From contig NZ_VZPL01000005.1 in the NCBI RefSeq assembly GCF_008801575.1, forward strand, positions 1-64,000: 64,000 bases of DNA. Direction: 5' to 3'. Both the position numbers and the translations under genes were made by a program. Shown one piece after another: positions 9,864 through 17,985 of this stretch; position 1 is the stretch's first letter, and every line of letters starts with the position of its first letter. Under the pieces are notes generated by a model. The model was given only the letters and a program-made list of their open reading frames with translations, made no database searches and was not told the origin of the DNA. The DNA is from Xanthomonas cissicola. Its GTDB lineage: Bacteria; Pseudomonadota; Gammaproteobacteria; Xanthomonadales; Xanthomonadaceae.

Positions 9864-11207
9864 GTGCCCTCCTACGCCGGTCCTCCCGTCGCCTCCCGTC
9901 CGGGCGAAGTCACCTCCACGCTGCGCCTGCTGGTCTATCTGGTGCTGGCGATCGTGCTGATTGCGCTCGATAGCCGCGGTGGTTGGCTCAGCCAGGTGCG
10001 CATGCAGGCCAATCTGCTGATCCAGCCGATCTGGGCGGTGGCCGGGCTGCCGGGACGCATCGGCTCGCAGGTGCGCGACAACGCCGCAACGCATGCGCAA
10101 CTGGTGGAAGAGACCCGGGATCTGCGTAACCAACTGCTGGTCGCCAATGCGCGCCTGACCCGGTTGCAAACCGCGGCCCTGGATAACGCGCAACTGCGCG
10201 AACTGCTCAACGTGGCCGAGCGCCGCGGCCTGGATGTGCAACTGGCGCCGATCCTGAACATCGATCTGGATCCGACGCGCCAACGCTTGCTGCTGGACGC
10301 CGGTAGCCGCGAAGGGGTGGTGCTGGGCCAGGCGGTGATCGATGCCGGCGGCCTGATGGGGCAGGTGATCGAAGTCACCCCGCTGCACTCCACCGTGTTG
10401 CTGCTCACCGACCCCGACCACGCAGTGCCGGTCAGCGTGGCGCGCAATGGCGTGCGGCTGATCGTCTACGGGCGCGGCGACCGCCTGGAACTGCGCGACA
10501 TCCCGCTCAGTGCCGGCGTGCAGGTGGGCGATGAAATCGTCACCTCGGGCCTGGGCGGCCGCTTCCCGGCCGGCTTCCCGGTCGGCAAGGTCTCCGAGTT
10601 GCATCCCGACGATACCCACGCCTTCCTGGTCGGCGAACTGACCCCGGCCGCCAAGCTCGATCGCGGCCGCGATGTGTTGCTGCTGCGTGCCGGCAAGCCG
10701 TTGCGGTTGGTGCCTGGAATGGGGAATGGGGAATCGGGAATTGGGAATGGAAACAGCAACAGCAACAGCAACAGCAACGCGGCGCCTGCTGCTGCGCCGG
10801 CGACCGCGCCGGTGAGCAGAACGCCGGGCACTCCGACGGGCGGCGCTTCCAATGCGGCGATCAATGCGGCACGCCCGCCGGCTGCGTCATCGGGCGCCGC
10901 GACCGCAGCCGGCGTCGCACCGCGCGCGCAGCCCGCGCCGGCATCTGCCGCGCCTGGCGTACAGCCGTCCGGCGCGGCGGCATCCATCCGCCAGGCCAAC
11001 GTGTCCGCCCGTCCATCCACATCGGACGTGAACGAAAACCAGAATCCCGATGCCCGCCCGGCTTCACCGCAGGGCACGCGGGCGACAGCGACTGGACAAT
11101 CGGGGGCAAGTAACCGCAACGCCCCGCCAACGCAGGGCGCCGCGCCTAACGATTCCCGATTCCCGATTCCCGATTCCCGTCCGTCTCCGCCGGAGACGGA
11201 CCGATGA
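9864..11207 (+). CDS. mreC: Rod shape-determining protein MreC with long low-complexity tail
   Basis: 447 residues, starting at GTG 9864; E. coli MreC is 367. An N-terminal membrane segment (LRLLVYLVLAIVLIALD) is followed by a coiled-coil region and the periplasmic beta-domain, which ends near KPLRLVPG (about residue 284). The remaining ~160 residues are Ala/Pro/Ser/Asn-rich. They begin with translated dispersed heptamers (MGNGESGIGNG), continue into an (NS)n run encoded by AACAGC hexamers, and end with a translated inverse array (SRFPIPDSR). The core should scaffold MreB to PBP2/RodA; the tail looks like an expansion by repeat insertion. The stop overlaps mreD (ATGA). Confidence 0.95.
   Translation: MPSYAGPPVASRPGEVTSTLRLLVYLVLAIVLIALDSRGGWLSQVRMQANLLIQPIWAVAGLPGRIGSQVRDNAATHAQLVEETRDLRNQLLVANARLTRLQTAALDNAQLRELLNVAERRGLDVQLAPILNIDLDPTRQRLLLDAGSREGVVLGQAVIDAGGLMGQVIEVTPLHSTVLLLTDPDHAVPVSVARNGVRLIVYGRGDRLELRDIPLSAGVQVGDEIVTSGLGGRFPAGFPVGKVSELHPDDTHAFLVGELTPAAKLDRGRDVLLLRAGKPLRLVPGMGNGESGIGNGNSNSNSNSNAAPAAAPATAPVSRTPGTPTGGASNAAINAARPPAASSGAATAAGVAPRAQPAPASAAPGVQPSGAAASIRQANVSARPSTSDVNENQNPDARPASPQGTRATATGQSGASNRNAPPTQGAAPNDSRFPIPDSRPSPPETDR
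10716..11178. repeat. Heptamer arrays and AACAGC run inside mreC (copy 4)
   Basis: Left arm 10716-10750 is tandem GGGAATG/GGGAATC. It is followed at once by an AACAGC hexamer run (about 10752-10783). Right arm 11151-11178 is four perfect GATTCCC copies. The arms flank about 400 bp of GC-rich, Ala/Pro-coding sequence, all in frame with mreC. Confidence 0.85.
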
Positions 11208-11689
11208 CCCGCATGCGCAACACCTGGATCCTGCCGGCGAGCATCTTCATTGCGCTGGTCCTGGGCCTGCTGCCGTTGCCGATGGTGGTGCAGCCGCTGC
11301 GGCCTTACTGGCTGGCGTTGGTGCTGGCGTACTGGGTCATCGAGGAGCCGGATCGGGTCGGGCTGGGCCTGGCCTTCGTGGCCGGCGTGCTGGCCGACCT
11401 GCTGTATGGCGGGCTGCTCGGCGAACAGGCGCTGCGGCTGGTGATCATGACCTTCATCCTGCAGCGCTTCCGCGCGCGCATGCGGTTTTTCCCGGTCTCG
11501 CAACAGGCGCTGGCAATCGGCGGGCTGCTGCTCAACGACCGCATCGTGTCTTCGGCAGTGCATCTGGCCGTGGGCGAGCCGAGCCTGCCGTGGAGCTACT
11601 GGTGGGCGCCGCTGCTGGGCATGGCCTTGTGGCCGCCGCTGTTCGTGGTGCTGGATGCGGTGCGGCTGGGCAAGCGGGGCAAGAAATAA
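11204..11689 (+). CDS. mreD: Rod shape-determining protein MreD
   Basis: 161-residue inner-membrane protein, the usual MreD size, with several hydrophobic segments (ILPASIFIALVLGLLPLPMV, YWLALVLAYWVI, GLGLAFVAGVLADLLYG). It overlaps mreC by four bases and is followed three bases later by mrdA, so it is part of one tightly coupled operon. It links the MreBC scaffold with the RodA/PBP2 synthase. Confidence 0.95.
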   Translation: MTRMRNTWILPASIFIALVLGLLPLPMVVQPLRPYWLALVLAYWVIEEPDRVGLGLAFVAGVLADLLYGGLLGEQALRLVIMTFILQRFRARMRFFPVSQQALAIGGLLLNDRIVSSAVHLAVGEPSLPWSYWWAPLLGMALWPPLFVVLDAVRLGKRGKK

Positions 11690-11692
11690 GCC

Positions 11693-13753
11693 ATGCACGG
11701 GCGCCGTCATCCGAAGAATCCGCATGCGGAGGCCGAACAGTTCCGCCGCCGCGCGGTGCTGGGCTTTGCGATGGTGGTGATCTGCCTGGTCGGCCTGGGC
11801 GGCTGGTATTTCAAGCTGCAGGTGCTCGACCACGAGGTCTACGCCACCCGTTCGGAGGCCAACCGCATCAAGCCCAAGCCGGTGGTGCCCGGGCGCGGCA
11901 TGATCTACGACCGCACCGGCCGGCTGCTGGCCGAGAACGTGCCGGCCTTCCGTCTGGACGTGACCCCCGACAAGGTCGCCGACATGAACGCCATGCTGGA
12001 CGCGTTGGGCAAGGTGATCCCGATCGCGCCGGAGGATCTGGAGCGCTTCAACCGCGAGCGCCGCGCGCGCCGCAGCTTCCTGCCGGTGACGCTCAAGCTG
12101 CGCATGAGCGATGAAGAGATGGCGCGCTTTGCGGTGGAGCGCTGGCGCTTCCCCGGTGTGGAGCTGGAGCCGTATCTGACCCGGCGTTATCCCTACGGCC
12201 CGTTGTTCGCGCACATCATCGGCTATGTGGGCCGGATCGACGAAAAAGACCTGGCGGTACTGGGCGAGGGCAATGCTGCGCTCACCCACATGGGCAAATC
12301 CGGGCTGGAGCGCTACTACGAGCAGGATCTGCGCGGGCAGGTCGGTTACGAGCAGGTCGAAACCAACGTGCAGGGGCGGGCCATCCGTACCGTCGGCCGG
12401 GTCGCGCCGCAGTCGGGTGCGGATCTGCGCCTGTCGGTAGACGCCGACCTGCAGCGCGCGATGGTGGCCGCCTTCGGCGAGCACGAAGGGGCGGCCATCG
12501 CGATGGACCCGCGCACCGGCGAGATCCTGGGCATGGTCAGCCTGCCCAGCTACGACCCCAATCTGTTCGTCAACGGCATCTCGCATACCGATTTCAAGAT
12601 GCTCAACGACAACCCCTCGCGTCCGCAGTTCAACCGGCTGGTGCTGGGGGGCGTGGCGCCGGGCTCCACGCTCAAGCCGCTGATCGCGTTGGCCGGCCTG
12701 GACAGCGGCCTGCGCCGGCCGGAAGACCGGGTGCTGTCCACCGGCATGTTCTACCTGCCCGGCGTCAGTCGCGGTTGGGGCGATTCGCACCGTGGCGGCC
12801 ATGGCTGGACCGACCTGCGCAAATCGATCGCCCAGTCGGTCAATACCTATTACTACCGCCTGGCGGTGGACATGGGCATCGAGCGCTTCGACCACTACAT
12901 GGGCGAGTACGGCTTTGGCCAACCCACCGGTGTGGATCTGCTGGGCGAAATCGGCGGCATCCTGCCGTCGCCGGCCTACAAGTACAAGACGCGCAAGGAG
13001 CGCTGGTATCCCGGCGACACGGTCAACATCGCCATCGGCCAGGGCGACTGGAAGGTGACACCGCTGCAGCTGGTGCGCGGCGTCTCGGCGATCGCCAGTG
13101 GCCTGCTGCTGCGCCCGCATCTGGTGCTGGAAGAGCGCACCGGTTTCGATCACCCCTGGGAGCCGATGATCCAGCCGCCAGGCAAGCCGCTCAGCCAGAA
13201 CCCCGCGCATCTGCAAGTGGTGCGCGAAGGCATGATGGACACCATGCGGCCCGGCGGCACCGGCTACGCCATCACCCCTGGCGCGCCGTACCAGATGGCG
13301 GGCAAGACCGGCACCGCGCAGGTGGTCAGCCGCAAGGGCGTGGCGGCAGTGGATCCGCGCAGCCTACCGTTGCACCTGCGTCACCGCGGCCTGTTCGTCG
13401 GCTTCGCGCCGGCCGACAACCCGGTCATCGCGGTGGCGGTGGCGGTGGAAGGCGGCGGTTTCGGCACCAGCTCCGCGGCGCCGATCGCACGCAAGATCTT
13501 CGATGCCTGGCTGCTGGGCAAGATGCCTGCCGGTCTGGAGCCGCTGGACAGCGAGCTGGGCGTGACCGCCGTGGGCGTCAATCAGTTCGAGGCCGGGGTC
13601 ACCGACGCGCGTGCCGCCGGCGATGCCGCCGCTGCCACGCTGGACGAGTTGCCGGTGGTGATCGGCCAGAGCGCCGTTGCGCTGGACCCCAACATCCCCG
13701 CGCGACCGGTGGTGCCGGATGTGCCGGACGCGGTGCAGGAGACCGACCATTGA
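11693..13753 (+). CDS. mrdA: Penicillin-binding protein 2, elongation transpeptidase
   Basis: 686-residue class B PBP. One N-terminal membrane anchor (VLGFAMVVICLVGLGGWYF) is followed by the PBP dimerisation/pedestal region and the transpeptidase domain. The active-site triad is visible: STLK with nucleophile S325, SVN in AQSVNTYYY, and KTGT at K538. It cross-links peptidoglycan during side-wall growth together with RodA. The C-terminal ~60 residues after the KTG domain are Ala/Val/Pro-rich and variable. The stop codon overlaps the TTG start of rodA. Confidence 0.96.
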   Translation: MHGRRHPKNPHAEAEQFRRRAVLGFAMVVICLVGLGGWYFKLQVLDHEVYATRSEANRIKPKPVVPGRGMIYDRTGRLLAENVPAFRLDVTPDKVADMNAMLDALGKVIPIAPEDLERFNRERRARRSFLPVTLKLRMSDEEMARFAVERWRFPGVELEPYLTRRYPYGPLFAHIIGYVGRIDEKDLAVLGEGNAALTHMGKSGLERYYEQDLRGQVGYEQVETNVQGRAIRTVGRVAPQSGADLRLSVDADLQRAMVAAFGEHEGAAIAMDPRTGEILGMVSLPSYDPNLFVNGISHTDFKMLNDNPSRPQFNRLVLGGVAPGSTLKPLIALAGLDSGLRRPEDRVLSTGMFYLPGVSRGWGDSHRGGHGWTDLRKSIAQSVNTYYYRLAVDMGIERFDHYMGEYGFGQPTGVDLLGEIGGILPSPAYKYKTRKERWYPGDTVNIAIGQGDWKVTPLQLVRGVSAIASGLLLRPHLVLEERTGFDHPWEPMIQPPGKPLSQNPAHLQVVREGMMDTMRPGGTGYAITPGAPYQMAGKTGTAQVVSRKGVAAVDPRSLPLHLRHRGLFVGFAPADNPVIAVAVAVEGGGFGTSSAAPIARKIFDAWLLGKMPAGLEPLDSELGVTAVGVNQFEAGVTDARAAGDAAAATLDELPVVIGQSAVALDPNIPARPVVPDVPDAVQETDH

Positions 13754-14868
13754 GCGACATCCTGCGCTGGTTGGCGGACATGGCCGCGCGCTTTACGCGC
13801 AGCCTGGACTGGGTGCTGTGCCTGGCGCTGGGCGGCCTGATGGCCATCGGCCTGTCGGTGCTCAAGAGCGCCGGCGGCACTGCCAATGGCGAGCACCTGA
13901 TGCTGGCGCAGGGCATCCGCTTCATCATCGGGTCGGCGGCGATGTGGGGCATTTCACGCATGTCGGTACTGCGCCTGCGCGCCTGGACGCCGTGGGTGTA
14001 CGGCTTGTCGATGCTGCCGCTGCTGGCGGTCTTCGCCCTGGGCACCGGTAAATACGGCCGGCAGTGGCTGGATCTGAAAGTGTTCTACCTGCAGCCGGCA
14101 GAGCTGCTCAAGATCAGCTTGCCGATGATGGCGGCCTGGTATCTGCACCGCATGCCGCTGCCGCCGCGCATTTCCACCGTGCTGGTGACCGGCGTGATCA
14201 TCGGCGTGCCCACCGCGCTGATCATGTTGCAGCCGGACTTCGGCACCGGCGTGTTGATCGCTGCCAGCGGCGTGTTCGTGCTGCTGCTGGCCGGCCTGCC
14301 GTGGTGGTGGGTGGCCGTCGGTGTGGGTGGGGTGTCTGCGGCTGCGCCGGTGGCATGGTTCTGGCTGCTGCGGCCGTACCAGAAGGACCGCATCATGATG
14401 TTCCTCAACCCCGAGAACGATGCGCTTGGCGCGGGCTGGAACATCATCCAGTCCAAGATCGCGATTGGCTCGGGCGGGTTGAACGGCAAGGGCTGGGGTC
14501 TGGGCTCGCAATCGCACCTGAACTTCATCCCCGAACAGACCACCGACTTTGCGTTCTCCGTGCTCAGCGAAGAATTCGGCTGGATCGGCGTGGCCACCGT
14601 GCTGACCCTGTACCTGATCGTCATCGGCCGCTGCCTGTGGATCGCCTCGCAGGCGCGCGACACTTATTCGCGCCTGGTTGCCGGCGCCACCGGCCTGGCG
14701 TTCTTCGTCTACGTACTGGTCAACGGCGGCATGATTTCCGGCCTGCTGCCGGTGGTGGGCGTGCCGATGCCGCTGATGAGTTACGGCGGTACCTCGGCGG
14801 TATCGCTGCTGGCCGGGCTGGGCTTGGTCATGGCAGTGAAGTCGCATCGCCCGGTGCACGGTTACTGA
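13750..14868 (+). CDS. rodA: Rod shape-determining protein RodA (SEDS glycosyltransferase)
   Basis: 372-residue polytopic membrane protein of the SEDS family, the peptidoglycan polymerase paired with PBP2. The start is TTG 13750, overlapping the mrdA stop; the next in-frame ATG is 13780. SEDS features seen include GRQWLDL, LLKISLPMMAAWYL, LQPDFGTGVLI with the conserved Asp of this family, and the C-terminal VGVPMPLMSYGGTS. Last gene of the elongasome operon. About 320 nt of non-coding sequence containing a PIP box follows. Confidence 0.95.
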   Translation: MSDILRWLADMAARFTRSLDWVLCLALGGLMAIGLSVLKSAGGTANGEHLMLAQGIRFIIGSAAMWGISRMSVLRLRAWTPWVYGLSMLPLLAVFALGTGKYGRQWLDLKVFYLQPAELLKISLPMMAAWYLHRMPLPPRISTVLVTGVIIGVPTALIMLQPDFGTGVLIAASGVFVLLLAGLPWWWVAVGVGGVSAAAPVAWFWLLRPYQKDRIMMFLNPENDALGAGWNIIQSKIAIGSGGLNGKGWGLGSQSHLNFIPEQTTDFAFSVLSEEFGWIGVATVLTLYLIVIGRCLWIASQARDTYSRLVAGATGLAFFVYVLVNGGMISGLLPVVGVPMPLMSYGGTSAVSLLAGLGLVMAVKSHRPVHGY

Positions 14869-15043
14869 TGCGTGTTGGTTGGCGCGGCGTGTAGCGCGCA
14901 GCGATGAATGCCACGCGTCAGCAATGACGCGCACATTTTTTCAGCGTGAGCGCAGTGGGTGCGGCGTTGCGATGAAAATGCCGCAGGTTGCGCGTTAGTT
15001 TTGCGCACGCCATTGCAATGACGACACAGCGGCGCGGTGCCGC

Positions 15044-15104
15044 TTCGTTGGCACGGCGCCCGGTTCGCTCGCGGTCTGCGCACGCAGGCGCTGCTCCGTA
15101 GAGT
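15044..15104 (+). promoter_or_regulatory. PIP box and -10 element (HrpX-type promoter)
   Basis: TTCGT (15044-15048), exactly 15 bases, then TTCGC (15064-15068). Thirty bases further lies TAGAGT (15099-15104). This matches the plant-inducible promoter rule for HrpX targets: TTCGB-N15-TTCGB followed 30-32 nt later by YANNNT. It lies 81 nt before the polygalacturonase ATG. The rest of the 14869-15185 interval shows no gene. Confidence 0.75.
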
Positions 15105-15185
15105 CCGCCAGGCTGCTATCGCAGCAGCGGCCGCGTCGCGTCGCTCCGGCAGCACGCGCCATTCCTCTTTCGGGTGATCTCTTCC

Positions 15186-16577
15186 ATGAAACTGCTAGCC
15201 GCCGCCATCGGCGGCGTTTGTCTCACACTGGCCGCGCAAGCCGGTGCCGTCGCGTTCGCCACCGGCGATGCGCGCGCTGTCGCGCAACCTGCGATTCCCT
15301 CCCTCTGCCAGCCCGCGTTGAAGGCCAGCCAGACGCCGAACGGTCGCTTGTTCGAGGCGGCGCTGGAAAGCGCGCCGCCCGATACCAGAACCATCCAGGC
15401 GGCACTCACTGCGTGCAAGAACGGCGCAGTGTTGCTCACCAGCGGCAGCGGCAACGCCTTCCTGACCGGGCCGCTGACGATTCCCGCCGGCGTCACCCTG
15501 GTCGTCGATCAGGGCGTCACCGTGTACGGCTCGCGCAACCCGGCCGATTACGGCAGCGGCTGCGGCAGCGCCGCTTCCAAGAGCGGCAGCTGCCTGCCGT
15601 TGATCGGCATCAAAGGCGCGAACGCGGGCGTGATGGGCATGCGCACCGGCGGGCGCCAGGGCACCATTGACGGGCGCGGCGACCTGGCCATGCTCGGCAA
15701 GAGCACCACCTGGTGGGAGTTCGGCGAAAACGCCAAGAACGCAGGCCAGGTGCAGAACAGCCCCGACCTGATCAAGGTGCAGAACGCCACGGCCTTCACG
15801 CTCTACAACATCAACCTGATCAATGCGGCGTATTTCCATTTCTTCGCGCATATCGTCGACGGCCTGACCATCTGGGGCGCGCGGGTGAAGTCGCCGGCCA
15901 CCAGCCCCAATACCGACGGCCTGGATCTGGACAGCGTGGTCAACGCCACCATCCACGACAGCGATGTGATGGGCGGCGACGACTGCGTGGCGATCAAGAC
16001 CATCGCCGCCACGTCGGCCAACATCACCGTGCGCAACTCGCGCTGCTACGGCACCCACGGCATCTCGATCGGCAGCGAAGTGATGTCCGGCGTCAGCAAT
16101 GTGCTGGTCGACAATAATGCGCTGGTGTCCACCGACGATCTGGGCAACCGCAGCACCGACAACAGCGGCCTGCGCATCAAGACCAGCCTCGCCAAGGGTG
16201 GTCCGGTCAGTCTGATTACCTATCGCAACACCTGCCTATACGGCGTCAGCAGCCCGTTGGTGATCAACCCGTTCTACGCCGCCGCAACCAGCGGTACCAA
16301 ACCGACCTTCAGCCAGATCGTGGTCGATGGGCTCAAAACCGGCAACGACGCCGGCGGCAAGGGCTGGATCCTGAAAGGCTTCGATGCGCAGACACCGCTG
16401 GATCTGGTGTTGGCCAACGTGGCGCACAGCGACGCGTCGATCAGCGCCAGCAACGCAAAGATCGGGCTGAGCAACAGCGCCGTCACGCCGTCGGGGACTG
16501 GCGTCACCACCGGCACCGTGCAGGTCGGCGGTGCGGTGCCCACCTGCTCGGGCGCACCGCGCTTCCCCGCGCTGTGA
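15186..16577 (+). CDS. Secreted endopolygalacturonase, GH28
   Basis: 463-residue pectin-degrading enzyme. The ATG at 15186 gives a Sec signal peptide (MKLLAAAIGGVCLTLAAQAG); the GTG at 15174 would only add four residues. The right-handed beta-helix catalytic motifs of family GH28 are all present: NTDG (242-245), the DD pair (265-266), THG with H291, and RIK further on. It hydrolyses polygalacturonate in the plant cell wall, most likely after export by a type II secretion system. Related Xanthomonas polygalacturonases are known to be under HrpG/HrpX control, which agrees with the PIP box upstream. It interrupts the rodA-mltB gene order. Confidence 0.93.
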   Translation: MKLLAAAIGGVCLTLAAQAGAVAFATGDARAVAQPAIPSLCQPALKASQTPNGRLFEAALESAPPDTRTIQAALTACKNGAVLLTSGSGNAFLTGPLTIPAGVTLVVDQGVTVYGSRNPADYGSGCGSAASKSGSCLPLIGIKGANAGVMGMRTGGRQGTIDGRGDLAMLGKSTTWWEFGENAKNAGQVQNSPDLIKVQNATAFTLYNINLINAAYFHFFAHIVDGLTIWGARVKSPATSPNTDGLDLDSVVNATIHDSDVMGGDDCVAIKTIAATSANITVRNSRCYGTHGISIGSEVMSGVSNVLVDNNALVSTDDLGNRSTDNSGLRIKTSLAKGGPVSLITYRNTCLYGVSSPLVINPFYAAATSGTKPTFSQIVVDGLKTGNDAGGKGWILKGFDAQTPLDLVLANVAHSDASISASNAKIGLSNSAVTPSGTGVTTGTVQVGGAVPTCSGAPRFPAL

Positions 16578-16582
16578 TCTCG

Positions 16583-16610
16583 CTGGCGCGGCCGTCACTC
16601 GCCGCGCCAG
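16583..16610 (+). terminator. Hairpin after the polygalacturonase gene
   Basis: Perfect 10-bp stem CTGGCGCGGC/GCCGCGCCAG with an 8-nt loop, six bases after the stop codon. No T-run follows, so termination strength is uncertain. Confidence 0.6.
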
Positions 16611-16845
16611 ACCCGCTGGTGCCTCGCCCGCGAACGTACGTCTTTCAGCATGGCAGATAGGGCTGCGGCCCCATACATCACGACCGCCGCGGGCCGGAAC
16701 CTTCCGCCCGCAGGCACCACCGGCTCCCCAATCCCGCCATCCCGAATCCCCTGCCGCACACGCGGCAGACTTGACTTTGACTAAAGTCTTTTCGTTTCAT
16801 GGCCTTATTGCCAGAAGTTCATCTGATGTCTGTTACCCTCGGCCG

Positions 16846-17985
16846 ATGATTCGACGCACCCTGACCTGCCTGCTCACCCTCGGCCTTGTCGCCTGCGCGA
16901 CCCAGCCCAGCCCTCCGTCCCCGCCACCGGCCGCCAGCGCGCCGCCGGCCAAGCCACCGGTTGCGCCAACCCCGCCCGCAAGCGCCGCCGCCGAGGCGCC
17001 TGCGCTTCCGCCAGTCGACCTGACCCCGGTCCCGTTCGAGATCGCCCGCGCCAACTTCGTGCGCGACACCTCGGCCAAGTACGGCATCGATGCCGCGCAG
17101 ATCGAAGCGGTGCTGGCGCAGGCGCAATTCAAGGACGCCATTGTCACTGCGATGTCGCGCCCGGCCGAACGGGTCAAGCCGTGGAACGAATACCGGCCGA
17201 TGTTCATCACCCAGGCGCGTATCGACGGCGGCCGCAAGTTTCTCGCCGAACATCGCGCCGAGCTGAGCAAGGTCGAAGCGGCCACCGGTGTGCCGGCACA
17301 GGTGATCGTCGCCATCATCGGGGTGGAAACCAGCTACGGCAGCAACGCCGGCAAATACCGCGTGCTGGACGCGTTGTACACGCTGGCGTTCCGCTATCCG
17401 CGCAGCGGCGACCCGGCCAAGCTCGAGCGCGAAGTGCGCCGCGAACTGTTTTTCCGCGACGAACTCGGCCAGTTGTTCGCGCTCGGCAAGGAAGAGCAAC
17501 TCGACGTCACCACCCTGATCGGCAGCTATGCCGGCGCAATGGGCATGGGCCAGTTCATGCCGTCCAGCTATCGCCAGTTCGGCGTGGACGGCGATGCCGA
17601 CGGCAAGTGCAATTTGTTCACCGACTACAACGACGTGTTCGCCTCGATCGCCAACTACTTCGTCAAGAAGGGCGGCTGGGTGCGTGGCGGGCAGGTCGCG
17701 GTGCCGGCCACGCTGGCCGCTGGGCACGAAGAATTCAATCCCACCGACTGGTCGCCGGTGTACACGCTGTCCGAGCTGTCGGCGCGCGGCTATCACCCGA
17801 GCGCACCGGTGGTGGCCGGCAGCACCGCCACCCCGATCAGCCTGGACGACGCCAACGGCAAGCAGTATTGGCTGGGCTTCCAGAACTTTTATGCGATCAC
17901 CCGTTACAACATTTCCAAGATGTATGCGATGGCCGTGTTCCAGCTGTCCGAGGCCATCGCCGGCAAGGAGTTACCCCCGGCATGA
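16846..17985 (+). CDS. mltB: Membrane-bound lytic murein transglycosylase B
   Basis: 379-residue lipoprotein. The ATG at 16846 starts a lipoprotein signal with lipobox LVAC (C17) and a Pro/Ala spacer. The SLT-like catalytic domain contains the catalytic Glu in GVETSYGSNAGKYRVLDAL (E161) and the family segments GAMGMGQFMPSSYRQFGVD and DYNDVFASIANYF. It cleaves the MurNAc-GlcNAc bond, making 1,6-anhydro ends. The stop overlaps rlpA (ATGA), coupling the two lytic enzymes. Longer upstream frames are not used because they would bury the signal peptide. Confidence 0.94.
   Translation: MIRRTLTCLLTLGLVACATQPSPPSPPPAASAPPAKPPVAPTPPASAAAEAPALPPVDLTPVPFEIARANFVRDTSAKYGIDAAQIEAVLAQAQFKDAIVTAMSRPAERVKPWNEYRPMFITQARIDGGRKFLAEHRAELSKVEAATGVPAQVIVAIIGVETSYGSNAGKYRVLDALYTLAFRYPRSGDPAKLEREVRRELFFRDELGQLFALGKEEQLDVTTLIGSYAGAMGMGQFMPSSYRQFGVDGDADGKCNLFTDYNDVFASIANYFVKKGGWVRGGQVAVPATLAAGHEEFNPTDWSPVYTLSELSARGYHPSAPVVAGSTATPISLDDANGKQYWLGFQNFYAITRYNISKMYAMAVFQLSEAIAGKELPPA

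Noticed and set aside
10466-13216. Open frame of 916 codons on the minus strand opposite mreC, mreD and mrdA
   Set aside because: Mirror frame of high-GC genes: it covers three certain genes, has no ribosome site and shows Gln/His/Arg-rich shadow composition.
16727-16752. Sixth inverted heptamer array
   Set aside because: Only a degenerate C-rich arm (CTCCCCAATCCC, CCCGAATCCCC) is visible with no matching G-rich arm, so it is at most a remnant.
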